Of a DNA stretch of 64,000 bases, positions 46,163 through 59,500 are shown piece after piece. Each line of letters starts with the position of its first letter. Position 1 is the stretch's first letter. The translations under genes were made by a program, and so were the position numbers. The stretch spans positions 756,907 through 820,906 of the forward strand of contig SSNP01000005.1 of NCBI GenBank assembly GCA_006937955.1. The letters are read 5' to 3'. The stretch is from Pachypanchax playfairii (Eukaryota; Chordata; Actinopteri; Cyprinodontiformes; Aplocheilidae). The notes beneath the pieces were generated by a model. It was not told the DNA's origin. It did no database searches and was given only the letters and a program-made list of their open reading frames with translations.

Positions 46163-46200
46163 CGTGTTCTGGACTCTGCGCTGCTGCACCGCAGCGTTGT
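46163..46200 (-). other. tsnaxip1: Probable noncoding first exon of TSNAXIP1
   Basis: A GTGAGC donor follows CAGAACACG on the minus strand, ending the exon at 46163. It lies immediately downstream of the X-box-like palindrome. The 5' boundary is approximate. Confidence 0.42.
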
Positions 46201-46206
46201 GACGCG

Positions 46207-46220
46207 GTTTCCATGGTAAC
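46207..46220. promoter_or_regulatory. RFX X-box-like palindrome (TSNAXIP1 promoter)
   Basis: GTTTCCATGGTAAC: two half sites around AT. The GGTAAC half matches the RFX half-site exactly and the other half has one mismatch. X-boxes mark ciliary and flagellar genes, which suits a testis coiled-coil gene. The site is about 45 bases upstream of the first-exon donor. Confidence 0.55.
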
Positions 46221-46732
46221 AGCTCTGCGACTGCGCAGGAGGTCCGTCAAAACGCAGTTTCATTCAATACTGATAAAATCTGAGATATTTAATGATCGTT
46301 ACTTTGTACACAGATAAACTAAAAGGTAATTTATAAAATAACAATTTTTTCTTATTTGTAACGTCATTCAAATATCATCTGAGTTAATAAAATATTGTTA
46401 GATGATTTGAAATAAATGTGAAGTCATGAGTAATTAATATGAAAGTATTTCAGCCATTTTATAGTTATTATCTGTAAATTAACAGAACACATGTATTTTC
46501 TCATCTTATCGTTAATATTCATATTTTTAAACTGATTTTTCATCAAAAGGCACAGAGGTTTGACTTTCATCTTCTTTAATGTGTTTTCTGTAAATTCTGT
46601 GAAACAATCTGAAGCAGCTGTTAAACATTTAAACTTTCAGAACTTGTTGTCATTCACGTCTTGATGTGTTTTAATCGTTTTCTCTCAGGAACCGGAGGGA
46701 CAGCAGCTGTTTCCAGATGTCCTCGCAGTGGG

Positions 46733-46754
46733 ACTACAGTACCCACAATGCACC
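46733..46754 (+). promoter_or_regulatory. ZNF143/THAP11-like element (RANBP10 promoter)
   Basis: ACTACAGTACCCACAATGCA then CC, a recognisable though weaker match to the ACTACAATTCCCAGAATGC consensus, about 145 bases before the RANBP10 ATG. A CTCAG acceptor-like sequence at 46684-46688 leaves open an alternative upstream exon. Confidence 0.5.
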
Positions 46755-46898
46755 ATTCAGCCTACAGTACATTCTGCTGCTTATCCGGGGATGTCACACC
46801 GCTATTTTCTCCCCACAGTCAGCCCACAGCTTCAGCACACTGACACGGGACTTTGGGTTTAAACAAACCAACGATACGATCCGAACCAGGGCAGGAAG

Positions 46899-49800
46899 AT
46901 GGCAGAGCTCGGTTCGGGAAGTCTGCCTTTAGGAGATCCAGCTTTTAACTACCAGGAGCAAGAACTGAACGAGCGACTGAAGCGGCTTTACCCAGCTGTG
47001 AACGAGGAAGAGACCCCGTTACCCCGATCCTGGAGCCCCAAGGATAAATACAGCTACATCGGGCTGTCACAGAACAACCTGCGGGTCCATTACAAAGGTC
47101 AGCGAGCTGGTTCCGACACTAACACTGGGCTCGGTTCTAATCGGTCACTGTTGTTGCGGAGGGGGCTCACACACGCACGCGCGCGCGCACACACACACAG
47201 TATGCGATTATGTTGACTGTGTGTATATGTGTGTGTGCGCGCGTGCGTGTGTAGCCTCTCTTGTCCTTGCTTTGTTTCACAGATGAGCAGAGGAATGTCC
47301 AAATGTCCAAACGGGTGACAGCGAACTCGCTAACCCCGACAGTCCGTCTCATTACAACAAGCTCAAATCCTCCTTTAATAGCGCGTCGCTGTTTGTTTAT
47401 TTACCCTTGTTGTGTATGTTTGTTTGCTGGAAAGTGCCAGTCGTTTGTCACACTGAGGCAGCAGCAGAGAAATAAACAGCAGCTCGACAACATGCAGCAC
47501 TTTACTAGCCATGTAGCTAACACGGCTAGCTAAAGCTACAAGATGGATACGAGCCAAACTTACAGCCAGACTCCAACAACAGCGCAGGTCCGAGTTCTAG
47601 TACTGCTCACTTCCAATAAATACTACATAAACTGCATAGCTGGGTTTTCTCGCGTGATTTGGGAGGCTGATCCAGAAATCCCCTTCAGACCAGAATCAAG
47701 CGGCCCATTCAGGTCTGAGAGCAGAACAACAGCCACAGGTTTCCAGCTGTGACACAGCTGCTCACGTCAAGACAAACGCACCGATCGGGTCATTCATGTG
47801 GACGGTTCGAACAGTAACACTCGTTCAAGGCCTTCAAATACCTGTACTGTCTGAAACCAGGTGATGTCTGTGTTTAGGCCTGGATCAGATCATCCAGTCA
47901 GGCCTGAATCAGAACTGAGACTCAGATCATCCAGTCAGACCTGGATCAGAACTGAGACTCAGATCATCCAGACTCGGATCCTCCAGTCAGACCTGGATCA
48001 GAACTGAGACTAAGATCTTCCAGTCAGACCTGGATCAGAACTGAGACTCAGATCATCCAGTCAGACCTGGATCAGAACTGAGACTCAGATCATCCAGTCA
48101 GACCTGGATCAGAACTGAGACTCAGATCATCCAGACTCGGATCCTCCAGTCAGACCTGGATCAGAACTGAGACTAGGATCTTCCAGTCAGACCTGGATCA
48201 GAACTGAGACTCAGATCATCCAGTCAGACCTGGATCAGAACTGAGACTCAGATCATCCAGACTCGGATCCTCCAGTCAGACCTGGATCAGAACTGAGACT
48301 AGGATCTTCCAGTCAGACCTGGATCAGAACTGAGACTCAGATCATCCAGTCAGACCTGGATCAGAACTGAGACTCAGATCATCCAGACTCGGATCCTCCA
48401 GTCAGACCTGGATCAGAACTGAGACTAGGATCTTCCAGTCAGACCTGGATCAGAACTGAGACTCAGATCATCCAGTCAGACCTGGATCAGAACTGAGACT
48501 AGGATCTTCCAGTCAGACCTGGATCAGAACTGAGACTCAGATCATCCAGTCAGACCTGGATCAGAACTGAGACTCAGATCATCCAGACTCGGATCCTCCA
48601 GTCAGACCTGGATCAGAACTGAGACTAGGATCTTCCAGTCAGACCTGGATCAGAACTGAGACTCGGATCCTCCAGTCAGACCTGGATCAGAACTGAGACT
48701 TGGATCTTTTGTTGTCTCATGTTAGTTTCATATAACAGATGAAACATTCTTGGATAAATTTAAAGTAAAACGTGAAACACGTCAAGGATTAAATATAAAA
48801 TAACAAACACATTCACATTTCTGGATTTTCAGTGTTTATAAACTCTGGTCTAATTTATAGAGGAACGTGTAACAGATTATTTCTGATATTTTGATAAATC
48901 CTAATTTTTAATAAATTACTGCATTAATTTTGATATTTTCTTCCCAAAAACTAACTGCGACACACGTCCGACCTCAGGATATCAGGAACATTGAAGACCT
49001 ACAGTCGGGATCATTGATGAGTGAATTAAAGAAACAGAATAATTGTAGACATTACTGGGTAAATGTAAATATTTATTTGTTTTTCCTTGATGCTCGTTGC
49101 ATCCATTGCAGATGTTTAGAGGATGTTTAGCTCTTTTTAAGGCTTCTGTGGAAAATATCTGCTCAACAGTCAAAGTATTTATTTAATTAAGAATTTCTCA
49201 AGCAGATGGCCTGATACAACCCACTGATCATTTAATGAATAATTGATCAACCCACTGCTGAACTGATACAAGCCTGCATTTAACTTGTTTGTGGTGTTAA
49301 TGCATTTAAAAAATATTGTTTATACTTAATTATGTTTAAAATGGGATGGAATACAGAAACATCTCTGGTGTCACAGGTGATGCTCTGACACAATCTACCT
49401 GCAGGTAGATCCCGCGGTCACGTCACACATGTTGGACATTGTCTATTAAGAGTGAAGAGATTAAGTGACTCTGCACATTTGTTAAGAGCTGACACATAAA
49501 TCGGTCGTTTCTGGAGCGTGCAGGATATATTTTCTCTGCTCGGTTCCTCCAGCTCCTGCTCTGTTACCTCACCCATGTGGTTTGGATGCTATTTTGACCA
49601 GTGTGCCAATTTTCTCTGTTCAAGGCCACACAGTCTCTACCTAAACCGAAGTGTCACAGTCAAACAGATTCATCCTCTCTGTCTCTGCAGCAACACGCAG
49701 TTACAGTCAGAATGTAAATCCTCTTGTCAGTTTTAAGACTCATAGTAATAATAAAACATTTGTTCTCACCGGGTCTTAAATCAGAAGTTTGTGGAAAGTA

Positions 49801-52800
49801 AATTCAACATTACGGAACATGAAGTAGCAGCCAGATGCTGATGCCTCTATAAGAGTTCAGTCAGTTTGCTGTCTGGAGCATACAGGTGTGTGTTAACACC
49901 AAGGAGCAACAGGAATGATCTGAGAGGAGCAACATTCATCTGGGAAAGGTTAAAGGTCATCTCCAAACTGTTTAATGTCCGTCGTCCTACAGAAAGAAAG
50001 ATTATCCAAAAGTGGAAGATGTTAAAGACAGCTGAACCCAGGAGTAAACATCCCTGCAGGGTCAAAGGTCAAACTCTACATGACTCAGAGAAAAGATGAA
50101 AACCCAAGAACTCCAGCTCGGGTTCTGTAGACTTCAGTTAGCAGGTTAAAGTTCATGACAGGACGTTGACTGAAAATGATTGAACTAGTTTAGCTTGTTT
50201 GGATGAGTCACATGTTACCTGAGAAGGTCACATGACAACCTGCTTTATGTTTTTAAATTTTCATCTGAATAAACCACAAAACTCCTGGAACATCTGCTGG
50301 ACAGATGAGACCAAACTACAGATGTTTACCCATAATGCACAGCAGCATGTTTCAGAACAGACTGCTCATCCCAGCTGTCGGCACGGTGGCGGAGGGCTGA
50401 TGGTCTGGGCTTCTTCTGCAGCCACAGAACCTGAACACAGTCATTAATTTGACCTCTGACCTCTGCATACCGACGTGTTACTGAACACGAGTCCATCTGT
50501 CTAACAGCTGAAGCTCAGACCAAACTGGGTCAGGAACCAGAACCATGATCTAAACACGGCAGCTGATCTACAGTAGACCTGAACCTGACTGAGAAGCTGG
50601 AGGACCTTCAGAGACCTGAACCTGACTGAGAAGCTGGAGGACCTTCAGAGACCTGAACCTGACTGAGATGCTGGTGGACCTTCAGAGATCTGGACCTGAC
50701 TGATATGCTGGTGGACCTTCAGAGACCTGAACCTGACTGAGATGCTGGTGGACCTTCAGAGACCTAAACCTGATTGCTGATGTTGGTTCTGAACCAGATT
50801 TTGGGGTGCACTAACTTTTACTCACAGCTTCTGTATTTCTGTTTTTACTGAAACATTAGAATATTTAAATGAATGTGACACTTTGGATTGTGCTTGTCAG
50901 CTGATTATAAGACACAGACTGGACTCTGGATCAGGGTCTTGGACTCTGGATCAGGGTCTCGGACTCTGGATCAGGGTCTTGGACTCTGGATCAGGGTCTT
51001 GGACTCTGGATCAGAACGTGCCATGACATGGGTTCTGCTCCTGTAGGTTCTGTGGGTTCTGCTCCTGTAGGTTCTGCTCCTGTAGTTTCTGCTCCTGTGG
51101 GTTCTGCTCCTGTAGTTTCTGCTCCTGTGGGTTCTGGTCCTGTGGGTTCTGCTCCTGGTTCCTTCAGTGGATGTTGTTTCCTGTTTGTTTCTCTTGTTGT
51201 GTGAGAACGTTGTTTTCTACAGAACCACAGCTGAATGTTCCGTGGAGAAACGATGTCACGACTCGGGCTGAACCAGAAGTTTCCTGAACATCATGTTTCT
51301 GAGCACAGAGACTCACATGTACTAAAAAATACTACACACACACGGAACCATTCTATATGTGGTTCTGTTCTATCTGCGGTTCTGTTCTATATGTGGTTCT
51401 GTTCTATCTGCGGTTCTGTTCTGTAAGTGGTTCAGTTCTGATAAGGAGTCTGGATCCAACAACCTGCCGGGTCGTGTGAGACTGTTTCTGTGTGATTTGG
51501 GTTCAGACTGTGACGTGGTTCCTGGTTCTGGTCCAACATGTCAGTGTTTCTAACTCCTTCTAATGGCTGAAATGTCTCGGTCCGAGATGAAAGAACCGGT
51601 CCAGATCTTTGATTAACAGAAAGACTGAAAACTCTTCTGATCTTATTCTGTTTGATTAATTTGTGCAAACAGATATAAAATGTTCTGTAGAACCTGTTGG
51701 TTCCTGACCCGCAGCAGCATGTTGAAACAAGAGCTGACACACTGTAACGACCTGCTGCGATCAGTCTGGACTGGAAGAATCTGGTACCAGCAGCAGTAAA
51801 ACAACCGACACCAAACTGCAGCTACTTTCTGTCTTTGTAACTTAGTATCATGTAAAGACCAGCTGATGGTCTACAGAGCTCTTTGCTACATGCGTGTTTG
51901 ATACAGTATGTTCATGTGTTTTAAATGATGATGATTAGAACCCGTCATGTGTGTGAGAGGTCCGATTCAGTCTCCAGGTTCCTGTCTGGCCTCCAAATTC
52001 TTCTTTCATCAACCTTTTGATAAACCAGATGTTCTCCAGGAGCTCTGAGTTCCTCATTGGTTAGTAAGATCAAACATTTACAGTTTTAGACTTATTCTGG
52101 TCTAAAATACAACTAAAATAACAATCAGTTTAATTTCTGCAACTTAATTTTCTAATTTATTACAGGAGTTCAGCCCAAATCCACCGGGTCATTTCCTTCA
52201 TCCAACATGAAAGTCTGACCCTCATTAAAACAGTCAACAATAAAAAGCTGTATCTGATCTAGATCTCTACCCAGATACATGGAACCCTCAGCCGAGGACA
52301 CGAGGACTGGATCAGTCTGCGTTTAAACTTTAACCTTTAGCAGTTTATCATCTTCTGAGAAACTCAGAGTTCCAAGAATAAACAACGTTTTGGTCCTGAA
52401 ATACTCGGATGGATGTTTTAAATGAACTTTCCTTCTTTTAAATCAACTGTATTATTCAAAAATTCTAACTTACTCAAATTGAATAAATATTTTAAGATGT
52501 AACTTCCAGAAGACGTCCAGTGGAGTTTTTAAATCTACATCCAGATGTTTCCAGCTGTTCTACTGAAGCCACTTTTCATTCACCCAAACAAACTGTTTGT
52601 CTGGTTGTAATTAACTCTAACTTTATTTTTGTGTTGTGTTGGATTTTGGGTGGGAGACGGTGAACAGATATGAGACATGTCCTCTCATGTCCTGTATCAT
52701 TTAGCTGTCCAGATGTCAGTAGACTTCAGCTGAATAAAAGCAGCTTGTCTTTGGCACCAACATGGAGATCAGCTGAGACTCTGGATGTGGACTTGTTGTA

Positions 52801-53516
52801 CAGTATGTTCTGATCTCTTCTGACATGTTTATCCTGAAACTCTTTGTTACTATCAGTCTGAACTCTCGTGTTGTTGAACACGTCAAAGTGAAAACGTTTC
52901 CTGACAAAAGCCAAATTTCAGAAGACTGATGAAACAAAGTGTGAAACAAACTTTCATCATCTGACTGTCAAGTTTATGGTGTAACTCTTCACCTGATACC
53001 TGTGTAGGTAGCAGAGTAACGAGAACAGGAAACACTGTTCTAAAGAAACTCGTCCTGCGTTTGGCATCAGGACCAGAGAAACCTGTTCTAGAACAACGTA
53101 TCTCATTAACCTGGATGTGTTCTGCCATCATAATTAACATTCCTAGTAAATATTCAGTCTCATGTTGGATATTTTCTTGTCAAACTGGAGACAACATCAC
53201 ATGTTTACCTCCTGTAATCTATCAGAGTACCCGGAGCTGCAGCTCAGCCGGCTTCAGGAACCCAAAGTGTGTTCTGCTTGTATGGTACCACCTGGTGACC
53301 AGAACCTCTTACTCTCTGGTTCTGTTTGATTTATACATGAATGAATTTGTTTATAGGCTGAGAAATATTAAAACTGTTAAAGAAAACAGTGGAGCAGTTA
53401 TAGTTTTATTTTATTTTTAGCTCTTGTATTTGATTTAATTTAATTTAATTTAATTTAATTTAATTTAATTTAATTTAATTTAATTTAATTTAATTTAATT
53501 TAATTTAATTTAATTT

Positions 53517-53550
<34 letters not shown>

Positions 53551-56500
53551 TTATTTTATTTTATTTTATTTTATTTTATTTTATTTTATTTTATTTTATT
53601 TTATTTTATTTTATTTTATTTTTAGCTGTTATATTTTGTCAACTTCATCCAAAGTTGGTTTCTTGTGTAATAATACAGCCGTTTCCTGTGAGTTGTTGTT
53701 GTTCGGAACCTCCTGCAGCTTACGGTTGTTCTGTTGACGACCCGGTGGACGACCTGGTTCTGTTGGTTCTGTTGGGTTTGCTCTTATTGAACTGATAGAT
53801 TTTGTACTTTCACCCTTCTAGTGGACGCAGGACGAGCCCGGTTGGGTCTCGTGATAATGTTGGTTAAAAACAGCAGGAACATTTTGACCCTTGATTAGTG
53901 AAGAAGTGTGACATCACATTAAGGATTGTGTCACTTCCTGTGCTTTTTGTTATAAATATTCTCCAGATTAATGTGGTTTATTGTTGGTTTTGATTAGGAG
54001 CTGATTCCAGTTTTTAATCTGATGTTAAAATGCTGAATCAGAGATTTAACTCTCTGTAATAGGGAGACGTGTTTCTTTCTAAAAATAGGCCATGAGTAGT
54101 GCTGCAAATATAGGCTGAAACAATCATCACACAACAGGCGCATGTCTGGACATGCCTGCGTCATGTTTAGACATGTTGGGTCACACAGAGATTTATTCAT
54201 CTAGTAATTTAGTAATCTGGTTCCTTTAAATATTTTAGCCTTTTTCTTTGTTTACATGCATTTATCAGCTAACAAACATGGTTTGTGTGTAATAAAAGTC
54301 AGTATTTTACTCTGTTTACAGTGTGATAAGTTCATGAACTGAGACGTTCCTGTCAGCCTAAAGGTCACAGAGATCTGTCCAACATTTGTTCTGAAGGAGG
54401 AACGTTAGTTCTGGTTTATATAAAATGATGTTTTTTAGTTACTGTCTTTCCTGTTTGGTTGAACTGAAGCTCAGCTACGTTGATGGCAGACGTCCTGAAG
54501 GTGTCTGCTAACAGCCAGCTGCTTCGTTTAAGGTTACGCCTATCTGCATTTTCTACGAGCTCACAGCCACTTGTTATGTATCACGACAGGTGAGCATGAT
54601 TGCATGAAGCAGAAAGAGATGCACATGCTTACTGTAGAGGCGAGAAGGCTGTTATACAACACTCCTCTGAACACAACAGTCTCTCTCGTAACCCCGGGGA
54701 TTGCATAAGCACCCATCTGAATATAGTGACAGACTGTAAACATCCAGACACAACATGAACCTGTTGTTTAAACTCTTATTACTGACCATATGTAGATTCA
54801 CTTGTAGTCTACTTGGTGGAAAGTCAGTCATCAGTGATGGAAATCTGCTTTAGAGCATCAAGACAGATTGAAATGTGAACACCTGATATGTCTATATAAT
54901 ATAATGAAATAGCTGGTATTTAATGAATGTGTTTTATGTGCATATTGTATATTTTTGCAGGTCATGGGAAGAACCATAAAGATGCAGCCTCGGTGCGAGC
55001 CACACACCCGATCCCCGCTGCGTGTGGAATCTACTACTTTGAAGTGAAGATTGTCAGTAAAGGTCGAGACGGGTAAGTAGAAACACCTTTACCTACAAAC
55101 TGCATCTGTTAACATCTGTCTGGTAACATTCAGTTCATCTCAACAGTCTGTTGTGACTGCTGGTTTAATAACATGTTGGAGTTATTAAAACTAAAACCCA
55201 GACCCTGCAGAAGGTCTAAACAAGACCAGAACTGGAATCCAAACTGGGTCAACAGGAGAAACGGGAGGATCTGCGGAGCTTTATTTTCTGTGGGAGTGAT
55301 TACCTGCATCAGGACAGGTGTGATCAATAACAGCCTGCACTACAAAGCAGGTTATCTGCAGGTGATCTGGTTTAACTAATCCAAACTATGAAACTCAGAC
55401 TCTGCTGTCCTACGCTGGTTGACTCAGTAAGTCAAACCAGGATTTCTAACTGTGTGTTACATGAACAATAACAGCGATGTCTCAGGAATAAAATTCACTA
55501 AGACCTGATAAAGACGTTGTGTGTAGATTTAAATCATGTTTAAAGTTTAACTGGGATGTTCAGACTGAAACCTGATGAGTTTCAAATATCCACTTAATTA
55601 ATCTAGTAATTAACATAATGACAGTGTTTGAAGTGAGTCACTACACTATTAATACCAACAGTCAGTCAGGTTTGTTTAAACTCACTGCTGCTGTAAAGCT
55701 TCACTTCCTGTCTAATAACTGGATTCTAGATTCATTGTTGTTGCTCTGGTGTCTGTAACCAGCTGTTTACCAGCTGCAGAACTACGTCTCTCACTTTGAA
55801 GTCAGTCTAAAGCTGAAGAAGAAACCTCCCATACGTTTACAGTTGTGTTGTCTTTGGGCTGTTTCTGAGTCTATAGGAGCGTTCCAACCCCAGTGTTGGC
55901 AGATTTAGCTGTAATCCCTTCCTCGTCCAGCCTGAGAGGCAAAATCTGACATTTGGATTTCCATGTAAATTGAAAATCAAAAGCTTCCTCATAGCTGCAT
56001 TAGAATCCTCATAATGTGACATTTGACCCAGTTTTTTATAGAAAAGGTTTAACTGGATTTTCATCGCCGCTTGATGGAACTTTATTTTTACTGAGTAACT
56101 CGTATCTGAGTCAGCTGGTGAAGAGATGAAAAACAAACCAGTTAGGAACGGAAGAGTTTGGATTGTTAAACGTGAAGCAGAACTTACTGACTTGTTTCTT
56201 TCTGTATATTACCAGTTCATAGAAAATATGGACTCAGTTTAAATTAGATGGAAGCAACAAAAGACCTGGAACAGGGTGATGTTTTCTTGTAGCATCTCCT
56301 CTTCTTCTAACATCTGTCTGTAAACATCTGGATGTGAGGAGACCAGCTGCTGGAGGTTTAGGAGAGGAACGTGGTCCCGTTCTGGTCTGATACAGGATTC
56401 TAGCTGCTCATCAGTCCTGGTCTCTGTGGTTTCACGATGCTCCAGATGTTTTCTGTTGGTGAAACATCTGGACTGCAGGCAGGTCAGTTCAGCATCATGA

Positions 56501-59500
56501 TGTCCACGGTCTCCTAAAACAACTTCACATCTGGATCCAATCTGATCCTAGAACAGTTTCCGCTGCAGCTGCCCATCTTTCTCTTTACTCAGTCAGAGCT
56601 GCTGCAAGTTGACTTCAGTAAATGTTCCTCCGGTTCATTCTGAATTATACCAGATTATTTTTAAACTTTATTAAACATGTTGCTGAGTTCATATTTTCTA
56701 TGAAACAGTAAAATATTCTTGTTTCAACATCTGATATGTTGTTTATGTTTTATAAGGAACCAAATCTTTCTCTGGTTTATGAGATTTACTCATCACTGTA
56801 TTCTGTTTTACATTTTACACTGAGTCCCAGCGGTTTAGGAACGGTGGTTGTGTATATCATGTTCTCTGTTTGTATTTATATTTATTATATTATATTTATT
56901 ATGATAAACTGTAAAATAAAACCAAACCCAGCCGCTCTTCTTCTTCTCTTCCAGTCAGCAGCATTAACAGCATCATGTTGAGCTGCAGGGAAATATATTA
57001 TTCAACATTATTGATTTTTTTTAATTGTACCTGTAATCGCTGTTATTTTAGTAATCAGGACAGGAACTCTGCTTTAGTGATTGAGTATTTTTTACCTGTT
57101 GGACGACTTGTTAAACTTTATAAAACTGTATAATTTTATTTGTTGAAGTAGTTTCTTATCATCATCTTTATTTGGGAGGAGTCAGTTACATTTGTTCAGT
57201 TAAAGTCACTTTAGTTATCTTTAACTTTTTGAATCTGTCTCCTGCATCATGTGTAAATATATTTTTATTGTAAATATTGAGCTTGAAGTCGTCAGATAAG
57301 ATGGAAGATCCTCCACAGAGAGTTCAGCCTCTGACTCCAGACCTGTTCTGTTCTCTGTGGTTTGATTGAGGAGCAGCAGACTTGTGAATCATGTCACTGA
57401 TGCAGCTCAGAGCTGATATTTACTGCAGGAATGTGAGTGCTGACCCCTGCGTGTGCCAGGAGACCCTGTTCACCACTCAATAAAGAGGTTTCTGTTGTCT
57501 TTGCTGTGAGAACAGCAGCAGCTCATCTTCATGTGACGGTTTAAAAACGTCTCTGCTGACCTCTGAGCTTCTGTAACTGCTGCCACTTTGATGTTTGTTC
57601 TCGCCCTCGGAGGCAGTTCACTCAGCAGAGATATGACGAGTTCAAAGACATCAAGTTATTTCTGCCTCACACTCATCAAAATACATGTTGTATCTGAATC
57701 TAAGCTGCTGATCTGAGTGTTTTAAACGAGGATTTCATCAGTAATTCTATTTGTGTTGCTGTGTGCAGGTACATGGGCATCGGCCTGTCGGCTCAGGGAG
57801 TCAACATGAACAGACTGCCTGGTGAGTAACGTGTGAATGATGAAACAAGCTGAAGGCTGATGGACAATGAGACGTTTGTCTGGATCTGAAATCCTTTAGA
57901 CTGTTACAGAGAGTGACTGAGCCAATCAGCAACATGAAGGTTACTCAACATAAGCAGAGTAAAGTTTTTTACAGTGTCATTGTCTAGCAGTACCAGCGGC
58001 TCACTGGACCAGAGCCAGAGTTTCAGACACTTTGGCAGGCCGGCAAGAAAAACATCCTTCTCTTTTGTTCCTGCTGGCTGCTCTCAGGACAACGTGAGCA
58101 GCGCAGTTAAGAAGAGAGGCTGTCCAAAAACCCCCAAGTCTTCTAATTACTCCCTGGCTGATGGTTCAAATCCTGTTACCTCCTCTGCTCAGATGCTACG
58201 CTAACTGTTTACTTTAGTCTGTAGTTCACCCAGTAAGGAGGTCTACATCATCGTCTCAGGCTGGGAAAGTCTCCACTGATTGTCCTTCAGACGCTTGATG
58301 TTTTTAGAACTGGAGCTACAGATTATATGAAACATAAAACCGTATGATAGAAGATAAAGACAGTGAAGAAGAGACAGAAAGGTCAACATGTAGGAGATGT
58401 GGGGGGGATAAAAGGTCATGTGATGGATGGAGCAGTTTCCAGCTGCAGAAGGGACATGTGGGGACATGTTGGGACATGTTGGGACATGAGGACTCTTCTG
58501 GATCTGTGATGTGGACTCATGGTGCAGCTTCAGTGTCTGAGCTTCAGCATCATCAAGCAGTATAAATAAATACTGCATGAGTGTGTTACTTATTACACAA
58601 ACACACACGGCCTCGTGTGAACGGGTCAGCGGTCTCTGATGACACACATGGAAATCATTTAGCCACCAATAGCCTGACTGAAGCCCCGCCCAGCTGATCG
58701 CTGCTCTCCTCTGCTTTGACCAATCCCGTCTTTGGGGTTTCCGAGCCCCGTCCGGGCCTTTTGACCTGCATATCGACGATCAGTGTAGTGTCAGAGCTTT
58801 GAGGTCGCTGCAGACAGCAGGAAAATCCAATTCAACACAAAGATCCTTCATCCCTTCACCAGTCACATATTTCTGTCAGAGGGGAGGGAGAGCAGACGTC
58901 TCCAGACCGGGTCACACGTTAGTTCTGAAAATATTTCAGCTCTCTCCACCACAGATGGTCCGTGGCCTCGGTAGACAGATTACTGTTGATTACCCTAACG
59001 CTGCCTCGCTCACTGCGTTGATGTGCCGCCATGTGTTTGTCCCAAACTCTGCGGATTTATGTGTGTCCTGGTCTGACTGATTGCATTTCCGAGTGTGTGT
59101 CCATCATCTGTGCATCTGTCTGTGCTTTCTCTGCAGTGTGCTTGTGAAGGTTATAATCTGCTGTTTCTACTCTCACTGTAACTTAATGGTCATTTTGGAA
59201 GCTCCAGTTTATCAAGCTTTATGCAGAGATGACCAAATAAAACCCTGAACAGAGCCAGCTCTTCTCCTCTTACTTCCTGTTTCCTTTTCTCTTTATTTCA
59301 TCTCATTTATATTATTACAGCTGGATGTGAAAGTCTCTCCATCTGTTCCACCTTTGCTGCTGACATTCTCTTCTTTATTCCTATAATTTCTGTTTTTTCT
59401 ACAATATTTATCTCCTGGAAACTGTTGCACAAATGATCCAATCTGATATTTAAAAGATAAAAACCGTGGATAGATGTGTGAAAGTCTTAAAGAGACATAA

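Larger units (their letters stand above)
47098..54960 (+). other. ranbp10: RANBP10 intron 1
   Basis: A 7.9-kb intron between the N-terminal exon and the SPRY exons. It holds five minisatellites or microsatellite tracts and the decayed Tc1 element, but no other exon I can support. A long first intron often carries regulatory DNA, but I see no specific element. Confidence 0.8.
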
